Assembly (NCBI RefSeq): GCF_003477525.1
Contig: NZ_QUDO01000001.1
Coordinates: 116,240-180,239 of the forward strand
Direction of reading: 5' to 3'
DNA length: 64,000 nt
Source: Ruminococcus sp. AF41-9
GTDB lineage: Bacteria > Bacillota > Clostridia > Lachnospirales > Lachnospiraceae
In this document: positions 1-8,950 of the stretch, piece after piece
Position numbering within the stretch: position 1 is the stretch's first letter
Layout of the letters: each line of letters opens with the position of its first letter
Notes under the pieces: model-generated
Told to the model about the DNA's origin: nothing
Database searches by the model: none
The model's input: the letters and a program-made list of their open reading frames with translations, nothing else
Translations under genes and position numbers: made by a program

Positions 1-87
1 ATGTGTTTAAGCTGCGGAATGTGTGCTGTGAAATGTCCACGCCATGCAATCCATGACCTGAGAGGAATCTTTACCGCTGTCAGATAG
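1..87 (+). CDS. C-terminal fragment of a 4Fe-4S protein (5' truncated by the window)
   Basis: The frame is open from base 1 and stops at 85-87, giving 28 visible residues. They hold a CxxCxxCxxxCP signature (Cys 2, 5, 8 and 12 of the visible part, then Pro), the normal ligand set of a bacterial-ferredoxin 4Fe-4S cluster. The rest of the protein lies outside the window, so its identity cannot be given. The gene lies on the same strand just before the molybdenum hydroxylase operon, so it may be an electron-transfer partner, but a separate promoter follows at 165. Confidence 0.55.
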   Translation: MCLSCGMCAVKCPRHAIHDLRGIFTAVR

Positions 88-164
88 TGTTACCGGGTAC
101 GGGGTGAACAGTAATCAGATAGTTTCTCTTTTGGAAATAAAAATAACAAAATATTTGTAACAGA

Positions 165-193
165 TTGAAATTTAATGCGCAATATGCTATACT
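165..193 (+). promoter_or_regulatory. Sigma-A promoter of the molybdenum hydroxylase operon
   Basis: TTGAAA at 165-170 and TATACT at 188-193 are separated by 17 bases, with a TG one base before the -10 (extended -10). Transcription should start near 200, leaving a leader of about 320 nt before the first gene. Confidence 0.7.
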
Positions 194-234
194 AAAACAA
201 CAGAACAAGCAACAAATTATGCAATTAAAAAATG

Positions 235-345
235 AGTTCGCCTGATGTCTGAAAACGGGCGAAAGAGAAAAGCATGGTTCGGAGCCGGACATCAGTCCTG
301 AGGGGAACAGAAGAATACCTTGGGGGTGAGTCCGGCTTTTTCTAT
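235..345 (+). promoter_or_regulatory. Candidate riboswitch or attenuator leader upstream of xdhA
   Basis: Three pairings can be drawn. P1 is TTCGCC (237-242) with GGCGAA (258-263). A terminator-like stem is AGCCGGAC (283-290) with GTCCGGCT (330-337), followed by a U run. A competing 8-bp pairing is CTGATGTC (242-249) with GACATCAG (288-295), which uses part of the 5' arm of the terminator stem. A choice between a pseudoknot/antiterminator and a terminator is how transcriptional riboswitches work. The ligand is unknown; its place before a xanthine dehydrogenase-type operon suggests a purine, molybdenum cofactor or related signal (inference). Confidence 0.5.
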
Positions 346-523
346 ATTTTAGAGAATGTCTGAAAGAAGGATACGGCAGAATTTTTCGTTATGGATGGGG
401 TGACGGCAAAGGCTGTCCGCTTATGGGGAAGCGGCAGAAATTTCAGATATTCTTTAAGGTATTTCAGAATGTACCATTTGCAGGAAATACTGAAAAATAA
501 AATAGAACAGAGAAGGTGAAAAC

Positions 524-2797
524 ATGATTGGAAAGAGTGTTCCGAGAGTAGATGCCTATGACAAGGTAACAGGACGTGCGAAATTCACAGATGATATGGC
601 TCCTGCCAACTGTCTGATCGCAAAAGTCTGTCATGCAAAGATCGGTAATGGTATCGTAAAATCAATTGATACCAGTAAAGCAGAGGCTCTGGACGGCGTA
701 GTAAAAGTAGTGACTTTTAAAGACGTACCGAATCATTGTTATCCTACACCAGGACATCCCTGGTCTGTAGAGACTGCTCATCAGGATGTTGCGGACCGAA
801 ATATTCTTACAGGCAGAGTCCGTTATTACGGAGATGACATTGCGGCGGTAGTGGCAGAGGACGAAATTACAGCACAGAGAGCAGTGAAATTAATTGAAGT
901 GGAGTATGAAGAATATCCGGTGGAAATCCATCCCCGTAAATCCATGCTGGGAACCAACCCGCCGGTTCATGAGGAGAAGAAAGACAATATCCTTGTAAGC
1001 TCCAATTATTCTATCGGGGATGTGGACAGAGGTCTGGAGCAGTCTGCAACTGTAGTAAAACGCAGCTACAAGACTCCTATTGTACAGCATTGTCATATCG
1101 AAAATCCGATTTCTTATGCCTATATGGAAAATGGCAGGATCGTAGTTGTGAGTTCCACACAGATTCCGCATATTGTCCGCCGTGTGATCGGTCAGGCACT
1201 GGGAGTTCCGTGGGCAAAGATCAGAGTCATCAAGCCTTATATCGGCGGTGGTTTCGGAAACAAACAGGACGTGCTGTATGAGCCGTTAAATGCATTTCTG
1301 ACCATGCAGGTGGGCGGCAGACCGGTGAAACTGGATGTGAGCAGAGAAGAGACTTTCTGCAATACCAGAACCCGTCATTCCATCGAATATGATCTGACAG
1401 CAGGCGTGGACAAAGACGGATACCTTCTTGCAAAAGATATGGTGGCAATCTCCAATCAGGGAGCTTATGCTTCTCACGGACATGCCATTGCAGCCAACGG
1501 ACTGACTTCCTGGAGACTGCAGTATGCCTGCCCGAATATCCGTGGAAAGGCTTATACAGTTTATACCAATACACCGGTAGGCGGTGCAATGAGAGGATAT
1601 GGAATCCCGCAGGTATGCTTCGGTATTGAGTGCTTCATGGATGATATTGCGAAAGAAATCGGGATGGATCCGCTGGAATTCAGGAAAAAGAATCTGATCC
1701 ATGGATATTATGAGGATGCTTACCTGAAACCGATCGCTGCGAACACCAATGGAATTTTTGAATGTCTGGAAAAAGGTGCTGCCTATATCCACTGGGATGA
1801 GAAACGAAAAGAATATGCGCACCAGACCGGAAAGATCCGCAGAGGTGTGGGAATGTCACTGTTCTCCTATAAGACTGGTGTATGGCCGATTTCCCTGGAG
1901 ATCGCAGGTGCGAGAATGACGCTGAATCAGGATGGAAGCGTAGGTCTGATGCTTGGAGCGACAGAAATCGGTCAGGGAGCAGACACTGCATTTTCCCAGA
2001 TGACAGCGGAAGTTTTAAACATGGATATCAGTGAGATCCATATTCAGTCTGTGCAGGATACGGATGTGACACCGTTTGATACAGGTGCCTATGCTTCCCG
2101 TCAGTCCTTTGTCACAGGAACCGTGGTAAAAGACTGTGCAAATCTGCTGAAAGAAAAGATCCTGGCTTATGCCAGACAGTTAATGCCGGAAGAGACAAGA
2201 GAACTGAGTCTCGATCATGGCTGGATTATGGCAGGGGAAGATCAGGCAATGTCTCTTGCAAATCTTGCGCTGGAGAGTTATTATAGTCTCACAAATTCAT
2301 CTGTACTTACAGCCGAAGTTTCGGAACAGGTGAGGAAGAATACCATTGCTACAGGATGCTGTTTCGCAGAAGTAGAAGTGGACATCGAGCTTGGCAAGAT
2401 TAAGATCCTGCATATCATCAATGTACATGACAGCGGAAAACTGATCAATCCGAAACTTGCCGAAATGCAGGTACATGGCGGTATGTCCATGGGAATGGGA
2501 TATGGTGTTTCTGAGCAGCTTCTTCTGGATGAAAAGACAGGCAGACCTTTAAACGGAACTCTGCTTGACTATAAACTGATGACCATGATGGATACTCCGG
2601 ATATCAAAGCGGATTTTGTAGAACTGGATGATCCGGTAGGACCTTTTGGAAACAAAGCTCTGGGTGAACCTCCGGCAATTCCGGGAGCACCTGCCGTCCG
2701 TAATGCAGTTTTACATGCAACGGGTGTCGCATTTAACGAAAATCCTCTGACACCACAGAGATTGATCGATGGCTTTATGAAAGCCGGTCTTATTTAA
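524..2797 (+). CDS. xdhA: Molybdenum hydroxylase, xanthine dehydrogenase-type Mo-binding subunit
   Basis: Large catalytic subunit (757 aa) of a three-subunit molybdenum hydroxylase, expected to hydroxylate a purine such as xanthine or hypoxanthine at the Mo centre in the cytoplasm. It shows the N-terminal a/b-hammerhead domain and the Mo-pterin motifs GGGFGNK (241-247) and AMRGYG (355-360). GEPP near the end supplies the base catalyst Glu715 expected of this family. Length matches E. coli XdhA (about 750 aa). The next genes are the FAD and Fe-S subunits in XdhABC order, then YqeB and YqeC, which in other genomes go with selenium-dependent versions of the enzyme. The exact substrate (xanthine, purine, nicotinate) cannot be fixed from sequence. 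A GAAGGTG ribosome site lies 6 bases before the ATG. Confidence 0.88.
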   Translation: MIGKSVPRVDAYDKVTGRAKFTDDMAPANCLIAKVCHAKIGNGIVKSIDTSKAEALDGVVKVVTFKDVPNHCYPTPGHPWSVETAHQDVADRNILTGRVRYYGDDIAAVVAEDEITAQRAVKLIEVEYEEYPVEIHPRKSMLGTNPPVHEEKKDNILVSSNYSIGDVDRGLEQSATVVKRSYKTPIVQHCHIENPISYAYMENGRIVVVSSTQIPHIVRRVIGQALGVPWAKIRVIKPYIGGGFGNKQDVLYEPLNAFLTMQVGGRPVKLDVSREETFCNTRTRHSIEYDLTAGVDKDGYLLAKDMVAISNQGAYASHGHAIAANGLTSWRLQYACPNIRGKAYTVYTNTPVGGAMRGYGIPQVCFGIECFMDDIAKEIGMDPLEFRKKNLIHGYYEDAYLKPIAANTNGIFECLEKGAAYIHWDEKRKEYAHQTGKIRRGVGMSLFSYKTGVWPISLEIAGARMTLNQDGSVGLMLGATEIGQGADTAFSQMTAEVLNMDISEIHIQSVQDTDVTPFDTGAYASRQSFVTGTVVKDCANLLKEKILAYARQLMPEETRELSLDHGWIMAGEDQAMSLANLALESYYSLTNSSVLTAEVSEQVRKNTIATGCCFAEVEVDIELGKIKILHIINVHDSGKLINPKLAEMQVHGGMSMGMGYGVSEQLLLDEKTGRPLNGTLLDYKLMTMMDTPDIKADFVELDDPVGPFGNKALGEPPAIPGAPAVRNAVLHATGVAFNENPLTPQRLIDGFMKAGLI

Positions 2798-2812
2798 AAG
2801 GAGGGGGATTTT

Positions 2813-3697
2813 ATGTACGATATTGAGAAGTATTATGAGGCAGAGAGTGTAGAGGAGGCAGTGAGACTCCTGAATGAACATCCGGGTGCAAGGATCATTT
2901 CCGGCGGAAGCGATGTTCTGATCAAAATCAGAGAGGGCAAATTTGCCGGTACCTCTCTGGTAAGCATCCACGGGATTGAAGAGATCAAGGGTGTGAAGAT
3001 GGCAGACAACGGTGACATTTATATTGGCGCGGGTACTGTTTTTTCACATATTACCAATGATGAGATTATTAAAAAGCATATTCCGGTGCTGGGAGAGGCA
3101 GTCGACCAGGTTGGCGGACCGCAGGTCAGAAATATTGGCACCATCGGCGGAAATATCTGTAATGGTGCAGTCAGCGCAGACAGTGCGGCATCGGTCTTTT
3201 CCCTGAATGCCATGCTTCGTCTGGAAGATGGAAAAGAGGGACGCCTTGTCCCTGTCAAAGATTTTTATCTGGGACCCGGACGTGTGGATCTGAAGCAGGG
3301 AGAGGTTCTGACTTATGTGATCATTCCTGCGAAAGATTATCAGGGATATCACGGACATTACATTAAATATTCCATGCGAAATGCCATGGACATTGCGACG
3401 ATCAGTTGCAGTGTGGTAAGCAAGGCTGATCTGGCGGCCGGAGTTCTGGAAGATGTGCGCATCACTTTTGGAGTTGCGGCTCCGGTTCCGTATCGCTGTG
3501 TGAAAACGGAAGAGGCGTTAAAGGGAGCAAAACTTGATGAAAGCCTTTATGAGAAGGCTGCACAGCTTGTACGTGAGGAGATTAATCCCCGTGATTCCTG
3601 GAGAGCATCTAAAGCATTCCGTTTGCAGATCGGCGGAGAAATCGCATCCAGGGCACTGAGACGTACCATTGAACTTGCAGGAGGTGACAACGCATGA
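2813..3697 (+). CDS. xdhB: Molybdenum hydroxylase, FAD-binding subunit
   Basis: A 294-aa subunit of the CO dehydrogenase/xanthine dehydrogenase flavoprotein family, taking electrons from the 2Fe-2S centres onto FAD and then to an acceptor. The FAD-pyrophosphate motif SGGSDV lies at residues 30-35. The second family motif, running from VGGPQVRN through TIGGNIC, lies near residues 100-117. Length fits E. coli XdhB (292 aa). The gene starts 15 bases after xdhA behind a strong AAGGAGGGGG ribosome site and overlaps the next gene by 4 bases (ATGA), so the three subunits should be made in equal amounts. Confidence 0.88.
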   Translation: MYDIEKYYEAESVEEAVRLLNEHPGARIISGGSDVLIKIREGKFAGTSLVSIHGIEEIKGVKMADNGDIYIGAGTVFSHITNDEIIKKHIPVLGEAVDQVGGPQVRNIGTIGGNICNGAVSADSAASVFSLNAMLRLEDGKEGRLVPVKDFYLGPGRVDLKQGEVLTYVIIPAKDYQGYHGHYIKYSMRNAMDIATISCSVVSKADLAAGVLEDVRITFGVAAPVPYRCVKTEEALKGAKLDESLYEKAAQLVREEINPRDSWRASKAFRLQIGGEIASRALRRTIELAGGDNA

Positions 3698-4185
3698 AAA
3701 AGCAGATGCAGCTTGTATGTTGTACAGTAAACGGAAAAGAAGTAGAAGAATATGTAGATGTAAGGGAATCGCTGCTTGATATGCTGCGTAACCGTCTGGG
3801 ACTTACTTCTGTGAAGAAAGGCTGTGAAGTAGGAGAGTGTGGGGCATGTACCGTTATTATAGACGGCGAAACCATAGATTCCTGCATTTATCTGGCAGTC
3901 TGGGCGGAAGGAAAGAATATCCGCACTCTGGAAGGGCTGGAGAAGAACGGAGAACTTACCAGGATTCAGGAAGCATTTATTGAGGAAGGAGCCGTGCAGT
4001 GCGGTTTCTGTACCCCGGGATTTATCATGTCAGCAACCGTATTGCTGGAACGCGGGGAAAAGCTCTCAAGAGATGCCATCCGTAAGCATATGGCGGGAAA
4101 TCTCTGCCGCTGTACCGGATATGAGAATATTGTCAATGCAGTAGAGAAAGTAATGGATGAGAACGCCGAAAAGGCTGTAGATTAA
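3694..4185 (+). CDS. xdhC: Molybdenum hydroxylase, 2Fe-2S subunit
   Basis: A 163-aa iron-sulfur subunit carrying two 2Fe-2S clusters between the Mo site and FAD. The plant-ferredoxin-type cluster is bound by Cys44, Cys49, Cys52 and Cys64. The all-helical second cluster uses Cys103, Cys106, Cys138 and Cys140 (CGFC and CRC motifs). All eight ligands are present, so the electron relay is intact. Translation is coupled to xdhB by a 4-base overlap. Size matches E. coli XdhC (159 aa); this is the Fe-S XdhC, not the unrelated XdhC/CoxI maturation factor that shares the name. Confidence 0.88.
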   Translation: MKKQMQLVCCTVNGKEVEEYVDVRESLLDMLRNRLGLTSVKKGCEVGECGACTVIIDGETIDSCIYLAVWAEGKNIRTLEGLEKNGELTRIQEAFIEEGAVQCGFCTPGFIMSATVLLERGEKLSRDAIRKHMAGNLCRCTGYENIVNAVEKVMDENAEKAVD

Positions 4186-4262
4186 CCAGCAGAGCAACTT
4201 ATAAGCAATTTGTGAAACAAACTGAAGTAACAGGATAAAGCATAAGAGGAAAGACAGAAAAA

Positions 4263-5129
4263 ATGACCAATGTAGAAAAAACCGGAAATGAATTAAAGAA
4301 TGTTGTGATAGTAAGAGGAGGCGGTGATCTTGCCAGCGGTACGATCCACAGACTGTACCGCTGCGGATACCGCCTGCTGGTACTTGAATGTGACAGACCA
4401 ACTGCGATCAGAAGGATGGTGTCTTTCTGTGAAGCGGTCTATGACGGGCAGTCTTCTGTGGAAGGTGTGCTCTGCAGAAAGGTCAGCACTGTACAGGAAT
4501 GTGAAGCAGTGTGGAGCGCAGGACAGATTCCTCTTATGGTGGATACAGCAGGAGAGATTCTGAAGAAATACAGACCCAAAGCTCTGGTAGATGCGATCCT
4601 TGCAAAGCGCAATCTTGGAACAACAAGGGATATGGCAGACCTGACCATCGCTCTTGGACCGGGATTTGTAGCAGGAGAGGACGTGGATTATGTTGTGGAA
4701 ACCATGCGTGGACATAATCTTGGAAGAGTGATTTCAGAAGGTCATGCAATCCCGAACACGGGAGTGCCGGGGGTGATCGCAGGATATGGAAAAGAACGCG
4801 TAATCCATGCTCCTGCGGGTGGAGAAATCCACTGTCTTTCCAGAATTGCAGATATTGTAGAGAAAGATCAGGTTCTGGCATGGATCGGAGATACGCCGGT
4901 CAGAGCCTCCCTGACAGGTGTTCTCAGGGGAATTATCCGTGATGGCTTTACAGTTCCGAAAGGAATGAAGATCGCGGATATCGATCCACGTAAAGAACAG
5001 AAGAAAAACTGTTTTACCATATCCGACAAAGCCCGCTGTATTGCGGGAAGTGTCGTGGAAATTCTGCTTTCAGAAGGAGTGATGCCATATGAAGCACCAG
5101 ATAGATTTTCTGGAACTGCTGCAGATTGA
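4263..5129 (+). CDS. yqeB: YqeB-family selenium-dependent molybdenum hydroxylase maturase
   Basis: A 288-aa protein of the YqeB (EF2563) family, which co-occurs with selenium-dependent molybdenum hydroxylases and is thought to help install labile selenium or sulfur at the Mo centre. The N-terminus has a Rossmann-like RGGGDLASG turn (residues 19-27), as in the related XdhC/CoxI maturases. The 3' end overlaps yqeC by 41 bases, so the two are translationally linked. The biochemical step is not proven for this family. The pairing with YqeC right after xdhABC is the main reason to suspect that this hydroxylase contains selenium. Confidence 0.8.
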   Translation: MTNVEKTGNELKNVVIVRGGGDLASGTIHRLYRCGYRLLVLECDRPTAIRRMVSFCEAVYDGQSSVEGVLCRKVSTVQECEAVWSAGQIPLMVDTAGEILKKYRPKALVDAILAKRNLGTTRDMADLTIALGPGFVAGEDVDYVVETMRGHNLGRVISEGHAIPNTGVPGVIAGYGKERVIHAPAGGEIHCLSRIADIVEKDQVLAWIGDTPVRASLTGVLRGIIRDGFTVPKGMKIADIDPRKEQKKNCFTISDKARCIAGSVVEILLSEGVMPYEAPDRFSGTAAD

Positions 5130-5805
5130 GTATGAGAAATATCCGGTGATCGCAGTGGTCGGAGGAGGCGGCAAGACAAGCCTGATCTTCCGGCTGACAG
5201 ATGAGCTTCTTGCCAGAGGGAAAAAAGTGATCATCACCACAACGACTCATATGGCAGGAGAATCAGAACTGCCCTTTGTGCGGGGCGGAGATGCCTGCGG
5301 AGTAAAAGAAACCCTGGAAAGGGAAGGATATGTGATCGCAGCAGAATACGAAGAAGAAACAGGCAAATATGCAGCTCTTCCAGATGAAAAACTGGAAGAA
5401 TTGAAAGAGTTGTGTGATGTGATGCTTGTGGAAGCGGATGGAGCGAAACATCATCCTGTAAAAGTTCCGGCAGAATGGGAACCGGTGATTCCCGCGTGTG
5501 CGGATCTTGTGATCAGTGTGATCGGTCTGGACTGTCTGGGTCAGCCGATCAGCCAGAGTGCATACCGTATGGAACGTACCTCTGAGTTTCTGAAGAAAAG
5601 TCTGGATGCACCGATCACAGAAGAGGATATTGTGAAAATTGCAACTTCCATCTGCGGACTTTTTAAAGATGTGGAAGAGAGAATTTACAGGGTTTATCTG
5701 AATAAATCCGATGTTCTTGCAGGGAAAGAACCTGCGGAGTATATTGTAGAGGAACTGGAAAAGAAGCATACCACAGCAGCATATGGAAGCCTTTGGGAGG
5801 AATAA
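5089..5805 (+). CDS. yqeC: YqeC-family selenium-dependent hydroxylase accessory protein
   Basis: A 238-aa putative nucleotide-binding protein of the YqeC family. A glycine-rich GGGGKTS loop at residues 25-31 resembles a P-loop, and a LVEADGAKHHP segment near residues 113-123 looks like a metal or nucleotide site. Members are found with YqeB and selenium-dependent molybdenum hydroxylases; the function is a genomic-context inference, not a measured activity. The start lies inside yqeB (ATG at 5089), and the stop falls just after the ribosome site of the next gene. Confidence 0.78.
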   Translation: MKHQIDFLELLQIEYEKYPVIAVVGGGGKTSLIFRLTDELLARGKKVIITTTTHMAGESELPFVRGGDACGVKETLEREGYVIAAEYEEETGKYAALPDEKLEELKELCDVMLVEADGAKHHPVKVPAEWEPVIPACADLVISVIGLDCLGQPISQSAYRMERTSEFLKKSLDAPITEEDIVKIATSICGLFKDVEERIYRVYLNKSDVLAGKEPAEYIVEELEKKHTTAAYGSLWEE

Positions 5806-5809
5806 TCAA

Positions 5810-6385
5810 TTGAAAATTGCAATGATCATGCTGGCGGCTGGAAACAGCCGCCGTTTTGGTGGGAATAAACTGTTATATGAAGTGGATGGGATGCCAATGT
5901 ATCTTCATGCACTGGAACAACTGAGAAAAGCAAAAGAATCTTTGCAGGAAGATTTGACAGAACTGAAGATCACAGTCGTGACACAGTACGAAGAAATTGC
6001 GAAAACTGCACAGGCACAGGGGATACAGGTCCTGTTTAATCCTCATCCGGAACTGGGAATCTCATCTTCCATAAAGATTGGGCTGAATGCAAATACAGAT
6101 GCAGATGCGCAGCTTTTTACGGTATCTGATCAGCCATGGCTCTCCTGGAGAACCATCTGTGAGCTGATCCGTGAATTTCAGAACAGTGAAAAAGGAATCG
6201 CCTGTGTTTCTTATCAGGGAAAAATGGGAAATCCCTGTATTTTCCGAAAGAAGTATTATGAAGAGCTCTCCAAACTGGAGGGAGACAGAGGCGGAAAGAA
6301 AGTGATCATGAAACATCCGGAAGATACGCAGATCATTGAAGTGTCAGATGAGAGAGAGCTGAAGGATATTGATTATAAATTATAA
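5810..6385 (+). CDS. mocA: MocA/MobA-like molybdopterin nucleotidyltransferase
   Basis: NTP-transferase family protein of 191 aa with the nucleotide-binding loop MLAAGNSRRFGGNK near the start. MocA makes molybdopterin cytosine dinucleotide, the cofactor form used by xanthine dehydrogenase-family enzymes; E. coli has a MocA-like ygfJ in its comparable xdh region. I place the start at the TTG at 5810 because GGGAGG lies 9 bases before it. An upstream in-frame ATG at 5783 lies inside yqeC with no ribosome site and would add nine residues unlike the family start. It is the last gene of the operon, 20 bases before a terminator. Confidence 0.75.
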   Translation: MKIAMIMLAAGNSRRFGGNKLLYEVDGMPMYLHALEQLRKAKESLQEDLTELKITVVTQYEEIAKTAQAQGIQVLFNPHPELGISSSIKIGLNANTDADAQLFTVSDQPWLSWRTICELIREFQNSEKGIACVSYQGKMGNPCIFRKKYYEELSKLEGDRGGKKVIMKHPEDTQIIEVSDERELKDIDYKL

Positions 6386-6401
6386 GCATTATAAGCAGTA
6401 A

Positions 6402-6437
6402 AAAAAAGTTCTGGTGCAAGGTCGCCAGAACTTTTTT
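6402..6437 (+). terminator. Rho-independent terminator of the xdh operon
   Basis: Stem AAAAGTTCTGG (6404-6414) with CCAGAACTTTT (6425-6435), a 10-base loop and a U run. Because the left side is A-rich it can also act on the minus strand, ending the converging arcC transcript. Confidence 0.85.
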
Positions 6438-6570
6438 GGAATATGAGTGTTCGCTATATGACAGATATTTCAGTTTTCTGAGTTTTCAGCCTGGTTTTCG
6501 GCTGTTATTTTCTCAAAAAAGGTTTTTGAAAGATGGCTTTTTATATTTTTTGAAAATATTTGCTGATAAA

Positions 6571-7515
6571 TTAAAGATGGATTTTGGTTCCTGTTTTTCC
6601 CTGGATACCGTCTTTGGCTTTTTCCAGTAAAGTGATCATGGCAGTTCTTCCCTCTTTGGAGCTTGCAAAATCAACGGCAGCCTGAACTTTCGGGAGCATG
6701 GAACCAGGGGCAAACTGTCCCTCGTCAATATATTTCTTAGCGTCATCTACAGTCAGGTCATCTAACCATTCTTCGTTTTCCTTGCCGAAGTTTACAGCTA
6801 CTTTTTCCACTGCTGTAAGGATGATCAGCATGTCTGCATCCAGCTCTTTGGCCAGAAGACAGCTCGCAAAGTCCTTATCAATAACGGCTGATGCGCCTTT
6901 GAGATGATGACCGTTAAGAACTACAGGAATTCCGCCGCCTCCGCAGCAGATAACAATTTTATTTGCATCTACCAGGCTGTTGATCGCATCCTGTTCCACG
7001 ATCTCAACAGGTTTTGGAGATGCAACGACACGGCGGTAACCACGTCCGGCGTCTTCTTTCATGATATGTCCGTAAGCCTGAGCCTGATGGTCTGCTTCTT
7101 CTTTGGTAAGGAATTTTCCGATTGGTTTGGACGGGTTTTCGAAAGCAGGATCATTCGGGTCTACACGCACCTGTGTGACAACTGTGACAACAGGTGTACG
7201 GACAAATCCACGGATACGAAGTTCCTCTCGTAAAGCATTCTGCAGGTCATATCCGATATATGCCTGGCTCATGGCAACACAGACGGAGAGAGGAGTGTTC
7301 GGCTGGTTTTCGTCTTCTCTGGAGAGAGCAGACATGGCATTGTTGATCATACCGACCTGTGGTCCGTTTCCATGTACAACAACAACCTGATGACCTTCTT
7401 CGATCAGATCACATAATGCTTTGGCAGTAGTTTTTACAGCTACCATCTGTTCCGGGAGAGTGTTTCCCAGAGCGTTTCCGCCGAGTGCAATAACGATTCT
7501 TTTTCTTGTAAACAT
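6571..7515 (-). CDS. arcC: Carbamate kinase
   Basis: A 314-aa amino-acid kinase family enzyme that converts carbamoyl phosphate and ADP to carbamate and ATP. It shows the ALGGNALG loop near residue 11 and the VHGNGPQVG nucleotide/phosphate motif near residue 48, both family hallmarks, at normal length. It is the last of four minus-strand genes after ygeX, ygeY and ygeW, like yqeA in E. coli. There is no arginine deiminase nearby, so its carbamoyl phosphate most likely comes from YgeW, giving substrate-level ATP from purine or ureide breakdown (inference). A CAGGAGG ribosome site precedes the ATG. Confidence 0.9.
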   Translation of the reverse strand: MFTRKRIVIALGGNALGNTLPEQMVAVKTTAKALCDLIEEGHQVVVVHGNGPQVGMINNAMSALSREDENQPNTPLSVCVAMSQAYIGYDLQNALREELRIRGFVRTPVVTVVTQVRVDPNDPAFENPSKPIGKFLTKEEADHQAQAYGHIMKEDAGRGYRRVVASPKPVEIVEQDAINSLVDANKIVICCGGGGIPVVLNGHHLKGASAVIDKDFASCLLAKELDADMLIILTAVEKVAVNFGKENEEWLDDLTVDDAKKYIDEGQFAPGSMLPKVQAAVDFASSKEGRTAMITLLEKAKDGIQGKTGTKIHL

Positions 7516-7545
7516 TTGTAAAAACCTCCTGATTTAAGGGCAAAG

Positions 7546-7592
7546 AGGGCCGCCGCAATAAACATTGTGTGCTTTCTGCGACAGCCCTGCCT
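7546..7592 (-). other. Intercistronic RNA hairpin between ygeW and arcC
   Basis: On the minus strand GGGCTGTCGCA pairs with TGCGGCGGCCC (two G-U pairs). No U run follows, so this is more likely an mRNA processing or stability element than a terminator. Confidence 0.4.
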
Positions 7593-7623
7593 GCTATACA
7601 ATATAGTAATAAGTGTTTAAAAA

Positions 7624-8817
7624 TTATTTCATGATTCTTGGAGCTGCTTTTACTTCAAGTTTCTTCAGGATATCCTGTGGTTTCTCAAATTTGGAAAGCA
7701 TGATCATAGCAGCGATGATGTATGGTTTGAAGCTAGCTTCTTTGTATAACGGGATTCTGTAACGATCGAATACAGAAGCGTCAACCTCACCTGTTTCACA
7801 GCTTACGCCTGTGATATCAGCCGGCAGGCAGTGCAGGTAAAGAGCTTTTCCGTCTTTTGTTGTTTTCATCAGTTCTTCTGTACAAGCCCAGTCTTTGTGC
7901 TGTGCATTCTGTGCAAGAAGTTCTTTCTCTAATTTATCGATTCCGTCGAAGTCGCCTTCTGCGTAAAGGTTTGTACGTTTTTCCATAGCTGCAAATGGAG
8001 CCCAGCTCTTTGGATATACGATATCAGCGTCTTTGAAAGCTTCAGCCATATCATTTGTCTTTGTAAAGGAACCGCCGTTAGCTGCTGCATTTTTCTTGGC
8101 AATTTCTTCAACTTCCGGCATTACATCGTATCCTTCCGGATGAGCAAGAACAACGTCCATACCGAAACGTGTCATCAGACCGATAACACCCTGCGGAACG
8201 GAGAGTGGTTTACCGTAAGATGGAGAGTAAGCCCATGTCATGGCGATCTTTTTGCCTTTCAGATTCTCAACACCGCCGAATTCATGGATGATGTGGAGCA
8301 TATCTGCCATACACTGTGTTGGGTGGTCAACGTCGCACTGAAGGTTTACAAGAGTAGGTCTCTGCTCGAGGATACCATCTTTGTTTCCTTCTGTAACAGC
8401 TTCCATGAATTCTTTCTGGTAAGCATGTCCTTTTCCGATATACATATCATCACGGATACCGATTACATCAGCCATGAAAGATACCATGTTTGCTGTTTCA
8501 CGAACAGTTTCACCATGAGCGATCTGAGATTTCTTTTCATCAAGATCCTGTACTTCCAGACCAAGAAGGTTACATGCGGAAGCGAAGGAGAAACGTGTAC
8601 GTGTGGAGTTGTCACGGAAGATAGAGATTCCAAGACCACTCTCGAATACTTTTGTGGAGATGTTGTTCTCTCTCATGAAACGGAGAGCATCAGCAACTGT
8701 GAAAACAGCTTCCAGTTCTTCATCTGTTTTGTCCCATGTCCAGAAGAAGTCGTTGTTGTACATTTCTTTGAAGTTTAAGCTGTTTAATTTATCAATGTAA
8801 TCCTGTAATGTTTTCAT
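7624..8817 (-). CDS. ygeW: YgeW-type knotted carbamoyltransferase
   Basis: A 397-aa member of the aspartate/ornithine carbamoyltransferase superfamily, almost the same length as E. coli YgeW (396 aa). The carbamoyl-phosphate motif STRTR lies at residues 71-75, after FRDN. The HCLP motif is present near residue 330. YgeW does not use ornithine; recent work places it in anaerobic purine/urate breakdown. Running backwards, it would make carbamoyl phosphate for the adjacent carbamate kinase (inference). Its true substrate is not decided by sequence. It follows ygeY by 237 bases, a gap that holds a hairpin but no clear promoter. Confidence 0.85.
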   Translation of the reverse strand: MKTLQDYIDKLNSLNFKEMYNNDFFWTWDKTDEELEAVFTVADALRFMRENNISTKVFESGLGISIFRDNSTRTRFSFASACNLLGLEVQDLDEKKSQIAHGETVRETANMVSFMADVIGIRDDMYIGKGHAYQKEFMEAVTEGNKDGILEQRPTLVNLQCDVDHPTQCMADMLHIIHEFGGVENLKGKKIAMTWAYSPSYGKPLSVPQGVIGLMTRFGMDVVLAHPEGYDVMPEVEEIAKKNAAANGGSFTKTNDMAEAFKDADIVYPKSWAPFAAMEKRTNLYAEGDFDGIDKLEKELLAQNAQHKDWACTEELMKTTKDGKALYLHCLPADITGVSCETGEVDASVFDRYRIPLYKEASFKPYIIAAMIMLSKFEKPQDILKKLEVKAAPRIMK

Positions 8818-8950
8818 AAAATAAATACCTGCTATGCGTTTGATAGCTTATCCTTTCCTGATATGAAATAAAATATTGATGTTGTCATGCTGTATTCAGC
8901 ACCATATGTAAAGATGTCTGAAAATGTAATGAAGTGTTACTTTTATCTGT

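Noticed and set aside
235..345. Classical purine riboswitch before xdhA
   Set aside because: I cannot find the three-way junction and conserved loop-loop bases of the purine aptamer; the fold differs.
6436..6630. 64-codon plus-strand frame after the mocA terminator
   Set aside because: Phe-rich, starts at the terminator and runs into the arcC 3' end on the other strand.
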